Shown here one piece after another: positions 8,299 to 18,093 of a DNA stretch of 64,000 nucleotides. Positions within the stretch are counted from its first letter, which is position 1. Each line of letters starts with the position of its first letter. Source of the stretch: Mycolicibacterium cosmeticum (GTDB lineage Bacteria > Actinomycetota > Actinomycetes > Mycobacteriales > Mycobacteriaceae); contig NZ_CCBB010000001.1 of assembly GCF_000613185.1 (NCBI RefSeq), forward strand, positions 992,001-1,056,000. Reading direction: 5' to 3'. The translations under genes and the position numbers were made by a program. Below the pieces are notes generated by a model. It made no database searches. It saw nothing but the letters and a program-made list of their open reading frames with translations, and was not told the origin of the DNA.

Positions 8299-9132
8299 CT
8301 AGTCGCTTCCCTCCAGTGCCTCTTGCGCCGGCTTCGACGGCAGCGCCGCGGCGATCCGGCCGCCGACGGTGCCGCCGTCCACCCAGATCACCTGTCCCGA
8401 AATGTAACTTGCCGCCGCGCTGTTGAGGAAGGCCAGCACGGACGCCTGTTCGTCGGGACCGCACACGTGGCCCAGCAGCGTCGGGAACGCGTCCAGGTAA
8501 TCCTGGCCGTACGCAGTGCGCAATTGATCCAGGATCGGTGTTTCGGTGACACCGGGCCCGGTGCAGTTGATGCGGATGCCGCGCTGCCCCAGGGACAGGG
8601 CGTGGGCCATCCCGTAGAGGATGATGGCTTCCTTGGAGAGCCGATACCCGCCGTCGGCCAGCGCATCCGGGTTGGCCTGGCACCACGAGATGCCGTCGGC
8701 CATCGACGTGGTGCGCAGCAGTCCCGCGGTCACCGCCGCGTTGGCCAGGTAGTCGGCGGCGGCCAACGACGAGACGTTCGCAATGGCCGAACCGGCCGGC
8801 ATCCGCGGGAGCAGCGCCTCGGTGAAATGCCGCGTGCCGAGGAAGTTGATGCTCACCACCAGCAGCGGATCACCGATCCCCGACGACACACCGGCCACGT
8901 TGAACAGGGCATCGACGGGCCCGCCGACGGCGGTGACCGCCGCGTCGATGGAATCCTCGTCGGCCAAGTCCATTTCGACGAACTCGGCCGGCGGTCGTTC
9001 CGGGCGGCGCAGGTCCAGCCCGGTGACGTGGGCACCCAGGTCGGCGAGTTGGGTGGCCAGGTGCGCGCCGATACCCGACGCGCACCCCGTCACCACCACC
9101 CGTCGGCCGTCGTACCGCCAACGGTCGGGCAC
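8299..9132 (-). CDS. Short-chain dehydrogenase (3-alpha-hydroxysteroid dehydrogenase-like)
   Basis: 277 residues. Cofactor motif TGCASGIG near residue 15, aspartate in TGLDLRRPE (NAD preference), FNVAG in place of NNAG, Ser in ANVSSLAAAD and Tyr-Lys in YRLSKEA near residue 163. The long insertion between the catalytic Ser and Tyr and the NVSSLAAADY block resemble bacterial 3-alpha-hydroxysteroid dehydrogenase/carbonyl reductases. It fits a cluster that also contains KstD-like flavoproteins. It is 2 bases downstream of the luciferase-like gene and abuts the cyclase gene. Steroid specificity is inference. Confidence 0.87.
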   Translation of the reverse strand: MPDRWRYDGRRVVVTGCASGIGAHLATQLADLGAHVTGLDLRRPERPPAEFVEMDLADEDSIDAAVTAVGGPVDALFNVAGVSSGIGDPLLVVSINFLGTRHFTEALLPRMPAGSAIANVSSLAAADYLANAAVTAGLLRTTSMADGISWCQANPDALADGGYRLSKEAIILYGMAHALSLGQRGIRINCTGPGVTETPILDQLRTAYGQDYLDAFPTLLGHVCGPDEQASVLAFLNSAAASYISGQVIWVDGGTVGGRIAAALPSKPAQEALEGSD

Positions 9133-9134
9133 GC

Positions 9135-10445
9135 TCAGCTTCTCGCCTCGCGCTTTTCCTTCTCCAACTGCGCGGCCTTCACCCGGCCCTCGTTGATCTC
9201 GGCCATCGCCTCCGGAATCTCACCGGCGGTGAACTTGCCGCCCCGGCCGGTGGGCAGGCCCCCGAAGGAGTAGGTCTCGTCGAACAGCGGAGCATCCGAC
9301 GGCCGGCGACGCGCCTCGACCTTCTCGATGACGGGTTCCAGGCGCTTGGCCTTGGCCGCCACGGCCTCGGCGTCGCGTTCGATGAACTCGGGCAGGATCT
9401 CCTTGCCCATGATCTCGATGGACTCCATGGTGCCCTCGTGACTGCGCGGGTTGAGCAGCAGGATGATCTCGTCGACGCCGCTGGCCTCGTAGCCGCGCAG
9501 GAACTCGCGCACCGTGTCCGGTGATCCGATGGCGCCGCGCCCCGGGCCGTAGGCCAGCGTGGGATCGTCCTTGACGGCCTTCTCGTAGAGCTCCCACACC
9601 CCGGTGCGGCCGGGCGTGTGCATGCCGGTCAGGTAGTAGTGCATGATGCCGAACGAGAAGAATCCGCCGCCGATGCCCAACCGCGTGAGCGCCTCTTCGT
9701 CGGACTTGGCCACCATCATCGACAGGTCACCGCCGATGGCGAGCAGGTTCGGGTTGATCGCGGGGGTGACGGGCGTGCCCTGCTCTTCGAATTCCCGGTA
9801 GTAGCCGTCCACCCGCTCCTTGAGTGCCTCGGGACCGGTATACGCGAAACTCAATGCCCCGATCGCCTTCTGGGCGGCCATCTGCACCGATGACGGCCGG
9901 GTGCACGCCACCCACACGGGTGGGTGTGGGCCCTGCAGCGGCTTCGGCACCACATTGCGGGCCGGCATCTCGACATGCTCACCCTTGAATCCGGTGAACG
10001 GCGCTTCGGTCATACAGCGGACGGACACCTCCAGCGCCTCCTCCCACATGGTGCGTTTGTCGGCCGGGTCGATGTCGAACCCGCCGAGTTCGGCGACCGA
10101 AGAGCCCTCGCCGGTACCGAATTCGACGCGGCCGTTGGACAGGTGATCCAGGGTGGCGACGCGCTCGGCGATGCGGGCCGGGTGGTTGATCGGCGGCGGC
10201 AGGTGCATCACGCCGAAGCCCAGCCGGATGTTCTCGGTGCGCTGGCTGGCCGCCGCCAGGAACAGCTCCGGTGCCGTCGAGTGGCAGTACTCCTCAAGGA
10301 AGTGATGCTCGGTAAGCCACACGGTGGAGAAGCCGGCCTTGTCGGCCAACTCCACTTCGTCGAGCCCGTGCTGGAACAACTGGTGCTCGTCGTCCTCGGC
10401 CCAGGGCCGTGGCAGCGGAAACTCGTAGAACAGCGAGATTTTCAT
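9135..10445 (-). CDS. LLM-class (luciferase-like) flavin-dependent oxidoreductase
   Basis: 436 residues. The TIM-barrel luciferase family is shown by [15 protein letters not shown] at the N-terminus, FSTVWLTEHHF, the substrate/flavin segment RLGFGVMHLPPPINHPARIAERVATLDHLSNGRVEFGTGEGSS, and VWVACTRPSS. Such enzymes use FMNH2 or F420H2 to oxygenate or reduce small organic compounds. The C-terminal 60 residues are charged and extend beyond the usual barrel. ATGA overlap with the KstD-like gene upstream makes co-translation likely. Whether it is a monooxygenase (for example Baeyer-Villiger type) or a reductase cannot be told from the sequence. Confidence 0.88.
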   Translation of the reverse strand: MKISLFYEFPLPRPWAEDDEHQLFQHGLDEVELADKAGFSTVWLTEHHFLEEYCHSTAPELFLAAASQRTENIRLGFGVMHLPPPINHPARIAERVATLDHLSNGRVEFGTGEGSSVAELGGFDIDPADKRTMWEEALEVSVRCMTEAPFTGFKGEHVEMPARNVVPKPLQGPHPPVWVACTRPSSVQMAAQKAIGALSFAYTGPEALKERVDGYYREFEEQGTPVTPAINPNLLAIGGDLSMMVAKSDEEALTRLGIGGGFFSFGIMHYYLTGMHTPGRTGVWELYEKAVKDDPTLAYGPGRGAIGSPDTVREFLRGYEASGVDEIILLLNPRSHEGTMESIEIMGKEILPEFIERDAEAVAAKAKRLEPVIEKVEARRRPSDAPLFDETYSFGGLPTGRGGKFTAGEIPEAMAEINEGRVKAAQLEKEKREARS

Positions 10446-12178
10446 GCGGGTACCTCTCGGTCGGATTGGGGGGAGTTGTCGAAGATGTGACCGGCGGCGA
10501 CGTAACCGAACGTCATCGCGGGTCCGATGGTGGCGCCGGCCCCGGCGTAGCTGCGACCCATCACCGCCGCCGACGCGTTGCCGGTGGCATACAGCCCGCC
10601 GATCACACTGCCGTCGTCGCGCAGCACCCGGGCGTGCTCGTCGGTGCGCAGTCCGCCCGAGGTGCCCAGGTCGCCGAGGATGATCTGGAAGGCCAGGTAC
10701 GGTGGCTTGCCCAGCGGAGCGAGATTCGGGTTGGGCAGGGTCGGGTCGCCGTAATAGTTGTCATACGCGCTGTCACCGCGGTCGAAGTCGTCGTCGTGCC
10801 CCTTGGCGGCCAGCTCGTTGAAGCGGAAGGCGGTGCGCTGCAGTTCATCGGGCGGTACGCCGATCTTCGCCGCCAGGTCCTTGAAACTGTCGGCGGCCAC
10901 CACGATGCCCGAATCCAACCAGGACTGCGGAATTCTGCGGCCCGTTGGCACCGGGGCGAACGGGATCTTGGGGATGGGCAGATGGCCGCCGACCACGTAT
11001 CGGTGGAAGGACCTGATATCGGTGATCAGCCAGCACGGGATGTGTGTGATGCCGTTCTGCTGGCCCTGGATCATGGCGTGCGCGAAATCCATGTACGGAG
11101 CGGCCTCGTTGACGAACCGCTTGCCTGCACCGTTGATCACGAACTGCGCAGGCATCATCCGCTCGTTGAGCATGAACTGCAGCCGCCCGTCGGGCCAACA
11201 CATGGCCGGGAACCACCATGCCTCGTCCAGGAGGTCGGTGGCGGCACCGACCTTCTCCCCCGCCCGGATGCCGTCCCCGGTGGCCGCGGGATTGCCGAAG
11301 CTCCAGTCCTTTTCGAGTAGCGGGAGGTACTGTCTGCGCCAATCCATGTGATGGTCGAAGCCGCCGGACGCGATGATCACGCCGCGCCGGACCGCCACCC
11401 GCAGCACGCTGCCGTCGCGTTGCACCACCGCGCCGACCACGTTCCCGTCGATATCGGTGATGAGTTCGGTCATCGGCGCCGACAACCACAACGGGATGTT
11501 CTTCTCCTTCAGCGCCAGCCGCATCCGCGCCATCAGGGATTGCCCGATGGCGGCCATCCGATCACCGAACACCCGGGCCCGGATCATCCGCCAGATCAAC
11601 TTGACCAGCACCGCCTTGCCCCGCCAGTTCTGCCGGACCTGGTAGAACAGCCGTAGATCCTTGGGGGCGAACCAGATTCCCTTCGGCGCCAGCGCCAGTG
11701 GAGCGAGCAGATTCTGTTCCTCGTCGCCGAGCGTGCGCAGGTCGATCTCGGGCACGTTGATCGTGCTGCCGCGCGCCGAACCACCGGGCAGCTCCGGGTA
11801 GTAGTCGGCGTACCCGGGCTTCCAGACGAATTCGAACCAGCTGCTGGTCTTCTCCAGGAACTCCATCATCGCCGGGGCCGTGTCGACGTAAGCGCGCAGC
11901 CGCTCGTCGCTGACCAACCCGCCGGTGATGGTCTTCAGGTACCGGAAGACCCCGTCCGGGTCGGGCGAATACCCGGCCTTGCGCTGCGACGGCGCACCCG
12001 GCACCCAGATGCCACCGCCGGACAGGGCCGACGAGCCACCGAATTTCGGTGACTTCTCCACGACGAGGGTGTCCAGGCCCGCCGCGTTCGCCCGCAGCGC
12101 AGCCGTCATGCCACCCGCCCCGGATCCGATGACCAGGACATCGACGGTGTGGTCGAAATGGTCGCTGGCGTCGCTCAT
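10442..12178 (-). CDS. KstD-like FAD-dependent dehydrogenase (3-ketosteroid-delta1-dehydrogenase family)
   Basis: 578 residues from the ATG at 12178, overlapping the dioxygenase stop (ATGA). The FAD dinucleotide motif [17 protein letters not shown] is at about residues 13-29, followed by [22 protein letters not shown]. The C-terminal [36 protein letters not shown] contains the Tyr-x-Gly-x-Gly pattern of KstD and fumarate-reductase-like flavoproteins. Expected reaction: introduction of a C=C bond next to a ketone. It lies between the ring-cleavage genes and a luciferase-like gene. A second KstD-like gene is at 16419, so two dehydrogenations are likely. Confidence 0.87.
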   Translation of the reverse strand: MSDASDHFDHTVDVLVIGSGAGGMTAALRANAAGLDTLVVEKSPKFGGSSALSGGGIWVPGAPSQRKAGYSPDPDGVFRYLKTITGGLVSDERLRAYVDTAPAMMEFLEKTSSWFEFVWKPGYADYYPELPGGSARGSTINVPEIDLRTLGDEEQNLLAPLALAPKGIWFAPKDLRLFYQVRQNWRGKAVLVKLIWRMIRARVFGDRMAAIGQSLMARMRLALKEKNIPLWLSAPMTELITDIDGNVVGAVVQRDGSVLRVAVRRGVIIASGGFDHHMDWRRQYLPLLEKDWSFGNPAATGDGIRAGEKVGAATDLLDEAWWFPAMCWPDGRLQFMLNERMMPAQFVINGAGKRFVNEAAPYMDFAHAMIQGQQNGITHIPCWLITDIRSFHRYVVGGHLPIPKIPFAPVPTGRRIPQSWLDSGIVVAADSFKDLAAKIGVPPDELQRTAFRFNELAAKGHDDDFDRGDSAYDNYYGDPTLPNPNLAPLGKPPYLAFQIILGDLGTSGGLRTDEHARVLRDDGSVIGGLYATGNASAAVMGRSYAGAGATIGPAMTFGYVAAGHIFDNSPQSDREVPA

Positions 12179-13116
12179 ACCACGACCGCCGTCCGGATCG
12201 CGAAGCCCGCGATCAGCTCGGGAGCGGCGCGGTAGTAGCGCTGCTCGGTCTGGTAGTCCCCCGTCGCGGCCAGCGCCGCGAAGGCCGCCACCCAGGTCCT
12301 GATCTCGTGTGCGGAGTTGCCGGCTTCGTGGGCGATCCACTCGTTGCTCCAACCGTCCAGCTCGGCCAGCCGATTGCTGTCGATCAGGTCGAGCAGGGCG
12401 CGGTCCCATTCCGGGTTCAACGGCTGCAGGGAGCTGCGGCCGTGCGCGAAGTCGCGGGCCGCCGCGATGACGGCCTCTTGACGCGCCGCCCTGCCCTCCG
12501 GCGTCATCGGCGCCCCGCCGACGATGCGGGCCAGCGCCGCCGGTGGGGCGGTCGCCAGCGTCGGCACCGGTGGATCATGCGACAGCCCACCGGATCCCAC
12601 GATCAGCACACGCTTACCGAGGCCGCCGAGAAAGTCGCCGATGGCGGCGCCCAAGGCGCGGACCCGCTTGAGTGGGCCGAGCGGGGTGGCCACCGAGTTG
12701 ATGAACACCGGGATCACCGGTCGCGAACCGGCGTCACCGAACAGCACCTCCAGCGGTTGCACCGTCCCGTGGTCGACCTCCATGGCTGCCGAGAGTGAGA
12801 CGTCGACGCCGGCGTCCCAGACGGCCGTCACCATCTGGTCGGCCAGTGCGGCGGGGACGTCCAGCGGGCCGGAGTAGGTGCCGTAATCGCCCACTGCGGT
12901 CGCGGCACCACCGATGCAGAAGGGCGGCATCAGCCGGTAGAAGAATCCGTTGTAGTGGTCCGGGGAGAAGACGACGACGAGCTCCGGATCGAAGTCCGCG
13001 GCGAAGGCGCGGGCCTGGGCGAGGTGGTTGTTGATGTCATCCAGCAGTTCCACCGACGGTCCCGGCAGATTCAGCAGCGGGCTGTGCGACATGCAGCACA
13101 GGGCGATTCGTGACAT
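12175..13116 (-). CDS. mhpB: Class III extradiol ring-cleavage dioxygenase (MhpB/LigB type)
   Basis: 313 residues, matching the roughly 314 of 2,3-dihydroxyphenylpropionate 1,2-dioxygenase. The start [37 protein letters not shown] and [15 protein letters not shown] place the metal-binding and catalytic histidines as in the LigB fold. Non-heme Fe(II) opens a catechol ring next to the hydroxyls. I chose the ATG at 13116 because a GGGAGG lies 6-11 bases upstream; a GTG at 13125 is in frame but falls inside that ribosome site. The start lies 80 bases inside the upstream flavin hydroxylase gene, an unusually long overlap. Confidence 0.9.
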   Translation of the reverse strand: MSRIALCCMSHSPLLNLPGPSVELLDDINNHLAQARAFAADFDPELVVVFSPDHYNGFFYRLMPPFCIGGAATAVGDYGTYSGPLDVPAALADQMVTAVWDAGVDVSLSAAMEVDHGTVQPLEVLFGDAGSRPVIPVFINSVATPLGPLKRVRALGAAIGDFLGGLGKRVLIVGSGGLSHDPPVPTLATAPPAALARIVGGAPMTPEGRAARQEAVIAAARDFAHGRSSLQPLNPEWDRALLDLIDSNRLAELDGWSNEWIAHEAGNSAHEIRTWVAAFAALAATGDYQTEQRYYRAAPELIAGFAIRTAVVV

Positions 13117-14722
13117 GGGGTTCACCTCCCTCGGTCAGACACAGGACGTCGAACACCTCGTTGCTCACGTCGCTCGCAAATTGGGCGATACACGCCGCCG
13201 CGATGCACCGGTCCGGGCGCAGGAACAACACGGACTCGGTATGGGCATCGAAGAACCTCTTCAGCGCCCCGGTCCGGTCACCGACGACGGTGATATCGGG
13301 GTCGTCGTGGCCAGGCCAGTGCAGCTGGGTTGCGGGCCGGGCCTCGATGAACCTGGTGCCCAGCGCTTTCCAGCGGCCGAAGACGTCGGCGTCGAGCAGA
13401 CGACGGAGGTTGTTGTTCCAGGCCAGCACGGCGAAACCGGTGCCGAGCACGTCGTCGAGGAGCACGTTCTGCGCGGTGCGGGTGTCCACGTGCGGCTGGA
13501 TGAACAGGGTGCCCGCCGGCGAGGTCGACCCCGGGTCCGCGTCGTGCACCACGGCACCGGCGTCGTAGCGCGGCATCGGCTTGAACCGCATCTCCAGCAC
13601 GTATCGCTTCAGCGTGGGCACCACCGAGGCAGCGCGGATCACCGTGTCCCGCACCGCGGCCACCTGCCGATTGGTCGGCGAGATGACCCGTCCGACGAGC
13701 GTGGACAGGTCGATCATGGCGCGGGCGTGCTTACGGCGTTCGGTGTCGTAGCTGTCCAGCAGGGTGTCCCGCGCCCGCCCGTTGACGACGGCGGCCAGCT
13801 TCCAGCCGAGGTTGGCGGCGTCGCGGATACCGCTGTTGTAACCCTGGCCCTGCCACACCGGCATCAGGTGTGCGGCGTCACCGCCGAGCAGCAGGCGTCC
13901 GGCGCGGAATGATCCCGCGATGCGGGAGTGATGGGTATAGACCCGGTGCCGGATGATGTCGACCCGGTCGGGGTGCGGGACGAAGGGGGCCAGCATGCGG
14001 GCGATGAACTCCGGCCGCTCCACCTGTTCGTCGGTCTCGCCGGCGTGGATCATGAACTCGAAGCGGCGGATACCGTGCGCGATCGAGATGGACGCATACG
14101 GCCGGGCCGGGTCGGCGCCCACCTCGCTGTTCGGATGACCGAGCGGATCGTTGGCCAGATCGACCACCAGCCACCGCGTCTCGGAGGTGGTGCCCTCGAA
14201 CGTCACACCCATCATGCGCCGGGTGGCACTGCGCCCGCCGTCGCAGCCGACGACATAGCGAGCCCGCACCGTCGATGGGGTGCCGTCCTGGTGCAGCTGC
14301 ACAGTCACGCCGTCGGGGTCCTGCACGCAGTTCTCCATCCGGGTGCTCCAGGACACCTGTACATCGGGGAAGCGCTCCAGCCCCCTGAGCAGTTCGGCAT
14401 CGACCAATGGCTGGACGAAACCGTTGCGTTTGGGCCAGCCGAACCGGGCGTCGGGCGGTGCCACCTCGGCGAGCAACCGGCGGTTGCCGTCGTAGAACCG
14501 CAGGATCTGGTTCGGCACGGTGTGCGGCAGGATCTGTTCGACCAGGCCGATCGACTGGAACGTGCGCAGCGATTCGTCGTCGAGGCCGACGCCGCGCGGA
14601 TAGTCGATGAGCGTGTTCCGGTCCTCCACCACGAGGGTCCGGACGCTCTGGGCGCCAAGGGTATTGGCCAGGGTCAGGCCGACGGGCCCGGCCCCGACGA
14701 CGAGGACGTCGATATCGGTCAT
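13037..14722 (-). CDS. mhpA: FAD-dependent aromatic hydroxylase (MhpA-like)
   Basis: 561 residues from the ATG at 14722 (ATGA overlap with the hydrolase). Class A flavin hydroxylase motifs: [18 protein letters not shown] (FAD), [15 protein letters not shown] (DG motif) and [34 protein letters not shown] (GD motif). Length and order relative to MhpB and MhpC match 3-(3-hydroxyphenyl)propionate 2-hydroxylase. It would add an ortho hydroxyl using NAD(P)H and O2 to make a catechol for the next enzyme. The last about 26 codons are shared, in another frame, with the dioxygenase gene. The exact phenolic substrate is not determinable. Confidence 0.9.
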   Translation of the reverse strand: MTDIDVLVVGAGPVGLTLANTLGAQSVRTLVVEDRNTLIDYPRGVGLDDESLRTFQSIGLVEQILPHTVPNQILRFYDGNRRLLAEVAPPDARFGWPKRNGFVQPLVDAELLRGLERFPDVQVSWSTRMENCVQDPDGVTVQLHQDGTPSTVRARYVVGCDGGRSATRRMMGVTFEGTTSETRWLVVDLANDPLGHPNSEVGADPARPYASISIAHGIRRFEFMIHAGETDEQVERPEFIARMLAPFVPHPDRVDIIRHRVYTHHSRIAGSFRAGRLLLGGDAAHLMPVWQGQGYNSGIRDAANLGWKLAAVVNGRARDTLLDSYDTERRKHARAMIDLSTLVGRVISPTNRQVAAVRDTVIRAASVVPTLKRYVLEMRFKPMPRYDAGAVVHDADPGSTSPAGTLFIQPHVDTRTAQNVLLDDVLGTGFAVLAWNNNLRRLLDADVFGRWKALGTRFIEARPATQLHWPGHDDPDITVVGDRTGALKRFFDAHTESVLFLRPDRCIAAACIAQFASDVSNEVFDVLCLTEGGEPHVTNRPVLHVAQPAAESAGTVGGTAG

Positions 14723-15594
14723 GCGCGACCCAACAGGAAGTCCAGGTGCAGGCGGTTGAACGTCTTCGGATCCTCGTACTGCGGCCAGTGCCCGCAACCG
14801 GCCATCACCTCGAACCTGGCGCCGGGAATCATCTCCGAGATGCGCCTGCCCTCACTGACATCGGCCGTCGGATCGTCACTGGTCCACAGCACCAGGGTGG
14901 GGGCCGTGATCGCGCCGTACTCGGCGGGACCGAGCAGGTTCCGTGCGCGGATCTCGGGATCCTGCAGCGCCATGATGTCGCTCATCGCGGCGACGAAACC
15001 GGGTTGCTGGTACACCTTCTGGCGGCTGGCGACGATATCGTCGTAACCCTTGGACTTGTCGGCCATCAGCCATGTGATGCGGGCCTGCACCGTCGCCCAG
15101 TCCGGGTTCTCGGCGGCGGCCATCGACAGCGTCCTGATGCGTTTCATCACCTCCGGGTCGGCCTGGGATCCGCCCGCGGTGTTGAGGACCAGCCGTTCGA
15201 TGCGATCCGGGTGGTCCGACGCGGCACGGGCGGCGACCCAACCGCCGAGCGACTCACCCGAGAGATACACCCGCTGTGCGCCGATCGCGTCGAAGACGGC
15301 GAGCAGATGATCGACATAGTGGGCGACTTCGAGCGGGTGGCCCGGCTTGTCGGTGTAGCCGTGGCCGAGCATGTCGATGGACCAGGTGGAGAAGTGCTCG
15401 GCGTGCGATTCCAGGTTGCGCACGTACGCCTCGGCGTGGCCACCGGACCCGTGCAGCAGAACCAGCACCGGCCGGCCCTCCTGCCCCGCGTGCAGGTAGC
15501 GGGTGCGCACCCCGCCGGCGTCGAGGTAGCCCTGCTCGAACGCCACGCCCTGAAGGTCACTCCAGACGCTTTCGTGCACCGGAGTCGCTGCCAT
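14719..15594 (-). CDS. mhpC: Alpha/beta hydrolase, meta-cleavage product hydrolase (MhpC-like)
   Basis: 291 residues, first gene of the long minus-strand string. [12 protein letters not shown] (oxyanion), SGESLGGW nucleophile elbow with Ser near residue 114, [11 protein letters not shown] acid and [12 protein letters not shown] histidine match C-C hydrolases that split the ring-fission product. A good ribosome site, GGAAGGGG, precedes the ATG. The order hydrolase, hydroxylase, dioxygenase is a compact phenylpropionate-type meta module. The downstream genes for the dienoate (hydratase, aldolase, dehydrogenase; MhpD/E/F) are not found in this window. Confidence 0.88.
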   Translation of the reverse strand: MAATPVHESVWSDLQGVAFEQGYLDAGGVRTRYLHAGQEGRPVLVLLHGSGGHAEAYVRNLESHAEHFSTWSIDMLGHGYTDKPGHPLEVAHYVDHLLAVFDAIGAQRVYLSGESLGGWVAARAASDHPDRIERLVLNTAGGSQADPEVMKRIRTLSMAAAENPDWATVQARITWLMADKSKGYDDIVASRQKVYQQPGFVAAMSDIMALQDPEIRARNLLGPAEYGAITAPTLVLWTSDDPTADVSEGRRISEMIPGARFEVMAGCGHWPQYEDPKTFNRLHLDFLLGRA

Positions 15595-15690
15595 GCCGCC
15601 CCTTCCTGCGGAAACATCATTCTCGTCTTCGACTAATCAAGTGTGCTAATATCGGACATCAATGTGCACTATGTATAGAGCATCACTCTC
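15595..15690. promoter_or_regulatory. Divergent promoter region between the mhpC-like operon and the IclR gene
   Basis: 96 bases with locally high A+T. On the plus strand TATAGA (15674-15679) could be a -10 for the IclR gene, placing the start of transcription close to the GTG/ATG codons at 15691-15697. Two similar segments, starting TGTGC and ending CATCA (about 15640 and 15663), are candidate IclR half-sites. These are visual matches only. Confidence 0.45.
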
Positions 15691-16404
15691 GTGATGATGT
15701 CTGTCAAGGGACCGAACGGCGGTGGACCGGAACGCGCCGCCGCCGGATCACAGACCCTGGCCAGAGGCCTTTCCGCGCTGCAAGCCGTCGCCAGCGCCCC
15801 GTCGGGCATCACGGCGGCCGAGGTCGCCGATTTCGTGGGCGTGCATCGGACCATCGCCTACCGGTTGCTGAGCACGCTCGCGCAATCGCGTTTCATCACC
15901 AAGGGCGAGGACGGCAAGTATCGGCCGGCCGCCACGCTGGCGGTGCTCGGTGCATCCTTCGACAACAATGTGCGCCAGCTCAGCGTGCCGACGCTGCGCC
16001 TGCTCGCCGACGATCTCGGCACGACGGTGTCGCTCCTGGTGGCCGAGGGTGACCAGCAGGTCGCCATCGCCGTCATCGTTCCGACGCTGGTCTTCTACCA
16101 ACTGTCCTTCCACGAGGGCAGCCGTTACCCGCTGGAGCGCGGCTCGGCCGGCATCGCGCTGCTGTCGAGCATGCCGCCGCGGCCGGGTGAACGCGACCTG
16201 GTGCGGCAGGCCCGCGATCAGGGCTGGGTGATCACCCACGGCGAGATCGAGCCGGACACCTACGGGTTGGCGGTGCCCGTGCGCCGGCGGCCGCCGTCGC
16301 CCCCGACCTGCATCAACCTCATCTCCCACCGGGAGGACGTCGTGCTGCGCGGCCGGGATGCCGTGATGCGCGCGGCCAGCCAACTTTCCGAGATTCTCGG
16401 CTGA
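15691..16404 (+). CDS. IclR-family transcriptional regulator
   Basis: 237 residues; start GTG 15691, or the ATGs at 15694 or 15697, cannot be separated because no clear ribosome site is present and transcription may begin almost at the codon. The winged helix (LARGLSALQAVASAPSGITAAEVADFVGVHRTIAYRLLSTLAQSRF) is followed by the IclR ligand domain. The region around GWVITHGEIEPDTYGLAVPV is typical of its C-terminal half. It is divergent from the mhpC-like operon and convergent with nothing, so it most likely senses a pathway aromatic acid and controls the operon, the common arrangement for mhpR-type regulators. Confidence 0.9.
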   Translation: MMMSVKGPNGGGPERAAAGSQTLARGLSALQAVASAPSGITAAEVADFVGVHRTIAYRLLSTLAQSRFITKGEDGKYRPAATLAVLGASFDNNVRQLSVPTLRLLADDLGTTVSLLVAEGDQQVAIAVIVPTLVFYQLSFHEGSRYPLERGSAGIALLSSMPPRPGERDLVRQARDQGWVITHGEIEPDTYGLAVPVRRRPPSPPTCINLISHREDVVLRGRDAVMRAASQLSEILG

Positions 16405-16418
16405 AAGGAATTGCAACC

Positions 16419-18038
16419 GTGTCGGTTTGGGACCAGGAAGTCGACGTCGTCGTTCTCGGATCCGGCGGCGCCGGGCTGGCGGCCGCGCTCACCGCCGCGG
16501 TGCACGGCGCGTCGGTCGCGGTCTACGAGAAGGCGCCCACGGTGGGCGGCACCACCGCGGTGTCGGGCGGTATCGTCTGGATCCCCGCCCACGACCGGCT
16601 CGCCGGCGCCGATCTGAGCGTGGCGGATGGACTGAGGTACCTTGCGGCCCAGTCGCTGGGCGTCATGGACCGCGGCCTGGTCGAGACGTTCGTGCGCACC
16701 GGGCCCGTCATGCTGGACTTCCTGGAGGCACACAGCGAGCTGCGCTTCGACATCGCCGAGGGTTTCCCGGATTACAAACCGGAACTGCCGGGCGGGCGCC
16801 CGGGCGGCGGACGATCGCTGAATGCCAAGCCCTTCGATCTGTCCCGGATCGGGGAATGGCACGACCGGATCACCGCCTTCCCGGTGGACTTCAGCAACGT
16901 CGGCATCGACGCCGAAACGCGCGCCCGCATCCACGCCGCCGTCGACGACATGGACGGCGATTACTGTGTGGCCGGCACCGCGCTGATCGCCGGGCTGCTC
17001 AAGGGACTGCTGGACCGCGGCGTGACGCCGGTGACGCAAGCCCGCGCGCAGGAGTTGATCGAAGAGTCCGGCCGGATCACCGGCGTGCGAATCACCGTCG
17101 ACGGCACCGATATCCGGGTCGGTGCCCGTCGCGGTGTCATCCTGGCCACCGGCGGCTTCGAATGGGACCCGCAACTGGTGGAGGCCTACCTGCGCGGGCC
17201 GATGCGCGGCGCGGTGTCCCCGCCGAACAACACCGGTGACGGCTTGCGGATGGCCATGGCACACGGTGCCGACCTGGCCAACATGGGTGAGGCGTGGTGG
17301 GTGCCGATCGTGCAGATTCCCGGCGATACGCTCGGCGGCGTGCCGCGCAGCCGAAGCGTCCGGCTGGAGCGCACCCGGCCGCGCAGCATCATCGTCAACC
17401 GGGCCGGCAAGCGGTTCCTCAACGAAGCGGGCGAATACAACTCGATGGCCGGGCCGTTCCACCATCTGGACCCGCGCGCCGGTTACCTCAACGATCCGGC
17501 CTGGATCGTCTTCGACGACCAGCACCTCAAGCGCTACGGCTTCCTGGGCGTCGAGCCCGGCGGCACGGCGCCCGACTGGTTCCACCGCTCGGCCACGCTG
17601 GAAGACCTCGCCGACGCGACCGGCATCGACGCCGGTGGCCTACGCCGGACCGTCGATGCCTGGAACGCCGGCGTCGAACACGAACAGGATCCCGACTTCG
17701 GTCGTGGCGCAAGCGCTTACGACGGCTACTGGGGTGACAACGCGGCACCGACACCGGCCTTGCAGACCCTCGGGCCACTGGACACCGCACCGTTCTACGC
17801 GGTCCCGGTGGCCATCGGCGCCATGGGCACCAAGGGCGGGCCGCGCACCGATGGTGATGGCCGGGTGCTGCACGTCAACGGCACGGTGATCGAGGGGCTG
17901 TTCGCCGCGGGCAACGCGATGGCCGGGGTGACCGGCAAGGCCTACGGCGGCGCCGGCGGCACACTGGGTCCGGCGTTGGTGTTCGGCTATCGCAGCGGCC
18001 ACACCGCCGCCACCGGCGAATCCGCCCCCACCCCATAG
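16419..18038 (+). CDS. KstD-like FAD-dependent dehydrogenase
   Basis: 539 residues from GTG 16419, preceded by GAAAGGAA. FAD motif VVVLGSGGAGLAAALTA at about residues 9-25, then VYEKAPTVGGTTAVSGGIVWIP. The C-terminal IEGLFAAGNAMAGVTGKAYGGAGGTLGPALVFGYRSG has the Tyr-Gly-Gly-Ala-Gly pattern shared with 3-ketosteroid dehydrogenases. It follows the IclR gene by 14 bases and is presumably co-transcribed with it, outside the main operon. With the paralogue at 10442 it suggests successive alpha,beta-desaturations of a cyclic ketone. Its stop codon lies in the left arm of a long hairpin. Confidence 0.87.
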   Translation: MSVWDQEVDVVVLGSGGAGLAAALTAAVHGASVAVYEKAPTVGGTTAVSGGIVWIPAHDRLAGADLSVADGLRYLAAQSLGVMDRGLVETFVRTGPVMLDFLEAHSELRFDIAEGFPDYKPELPGGRPGGGRSLNAKPFDLSRIGEWHDRITAFPVDFSNVGIDAETRARIHAAVDDMDGDYCVAGTALIAGLLKGLLDRGVTPVTQARAQELIEESGRITGVRITVDGTDIRVGARRGVILATGGFEWDPQLVEAYLRGPMRGAVSPPNNTGDGLRMAMAHGADLANMGEAWWVPIVQIPGDTLGGVPRSRSVRLERTRPRSIIVNRAGKRFLNEAGEYNSMAGPFHHLDPRAGYLNDPAWIVFDDQHLKRYGFLGVEPGGTAPDWFHRSATLEDLADATGIDAGGLRRTVDAWNAGVEHEQDPDFGRGASAYDGYWGDNAAPTPALQTLGPLDTAPFYAVPVAIGAMGTKGGPRTDGDGRVLHVNGTVIEGLFAAGNAMAGVTGKAYGGAGGTLGPALVFGYRSGHTAATGESAPTP

Positions 18039-18091
18039 CGATTTGTGGAGCCGCACCCGTAATGATTACGGGTGCGGCTCCACAAATCGCT
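18037..18091. terminator. 55-base perfect inverted repeat, bidirectional terminator between convergent genes
   Basis: Two perfectly complementary 27-base arms (18037-18063 and 18065-18091) flank a single G at 18064. The last two bases of the KstD-like stop codon lie in the left arm, and the minus-strand crotonase stop begins 3 bases after the right arm. The hairpin therefore fills the whole convergent intergenic gap. There is no T-run. Such a strong stem should stop transcription in both directions. Confidence 0.85.
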
Positions 18092-18093
18092 GG

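Noticed and set aside
10442..12178. Definite assignment as 3-ketosteroid-delta1-dehydrogenase
   Set aside because: The family motifs fit several enone-forming flavoproteins; no steroid-specific evidence in the sequence.
16260..17585. 441-codon minus-strand frame opposite the KstD-like gene
   Set aside because: Shadow frame with no recognisable domain.
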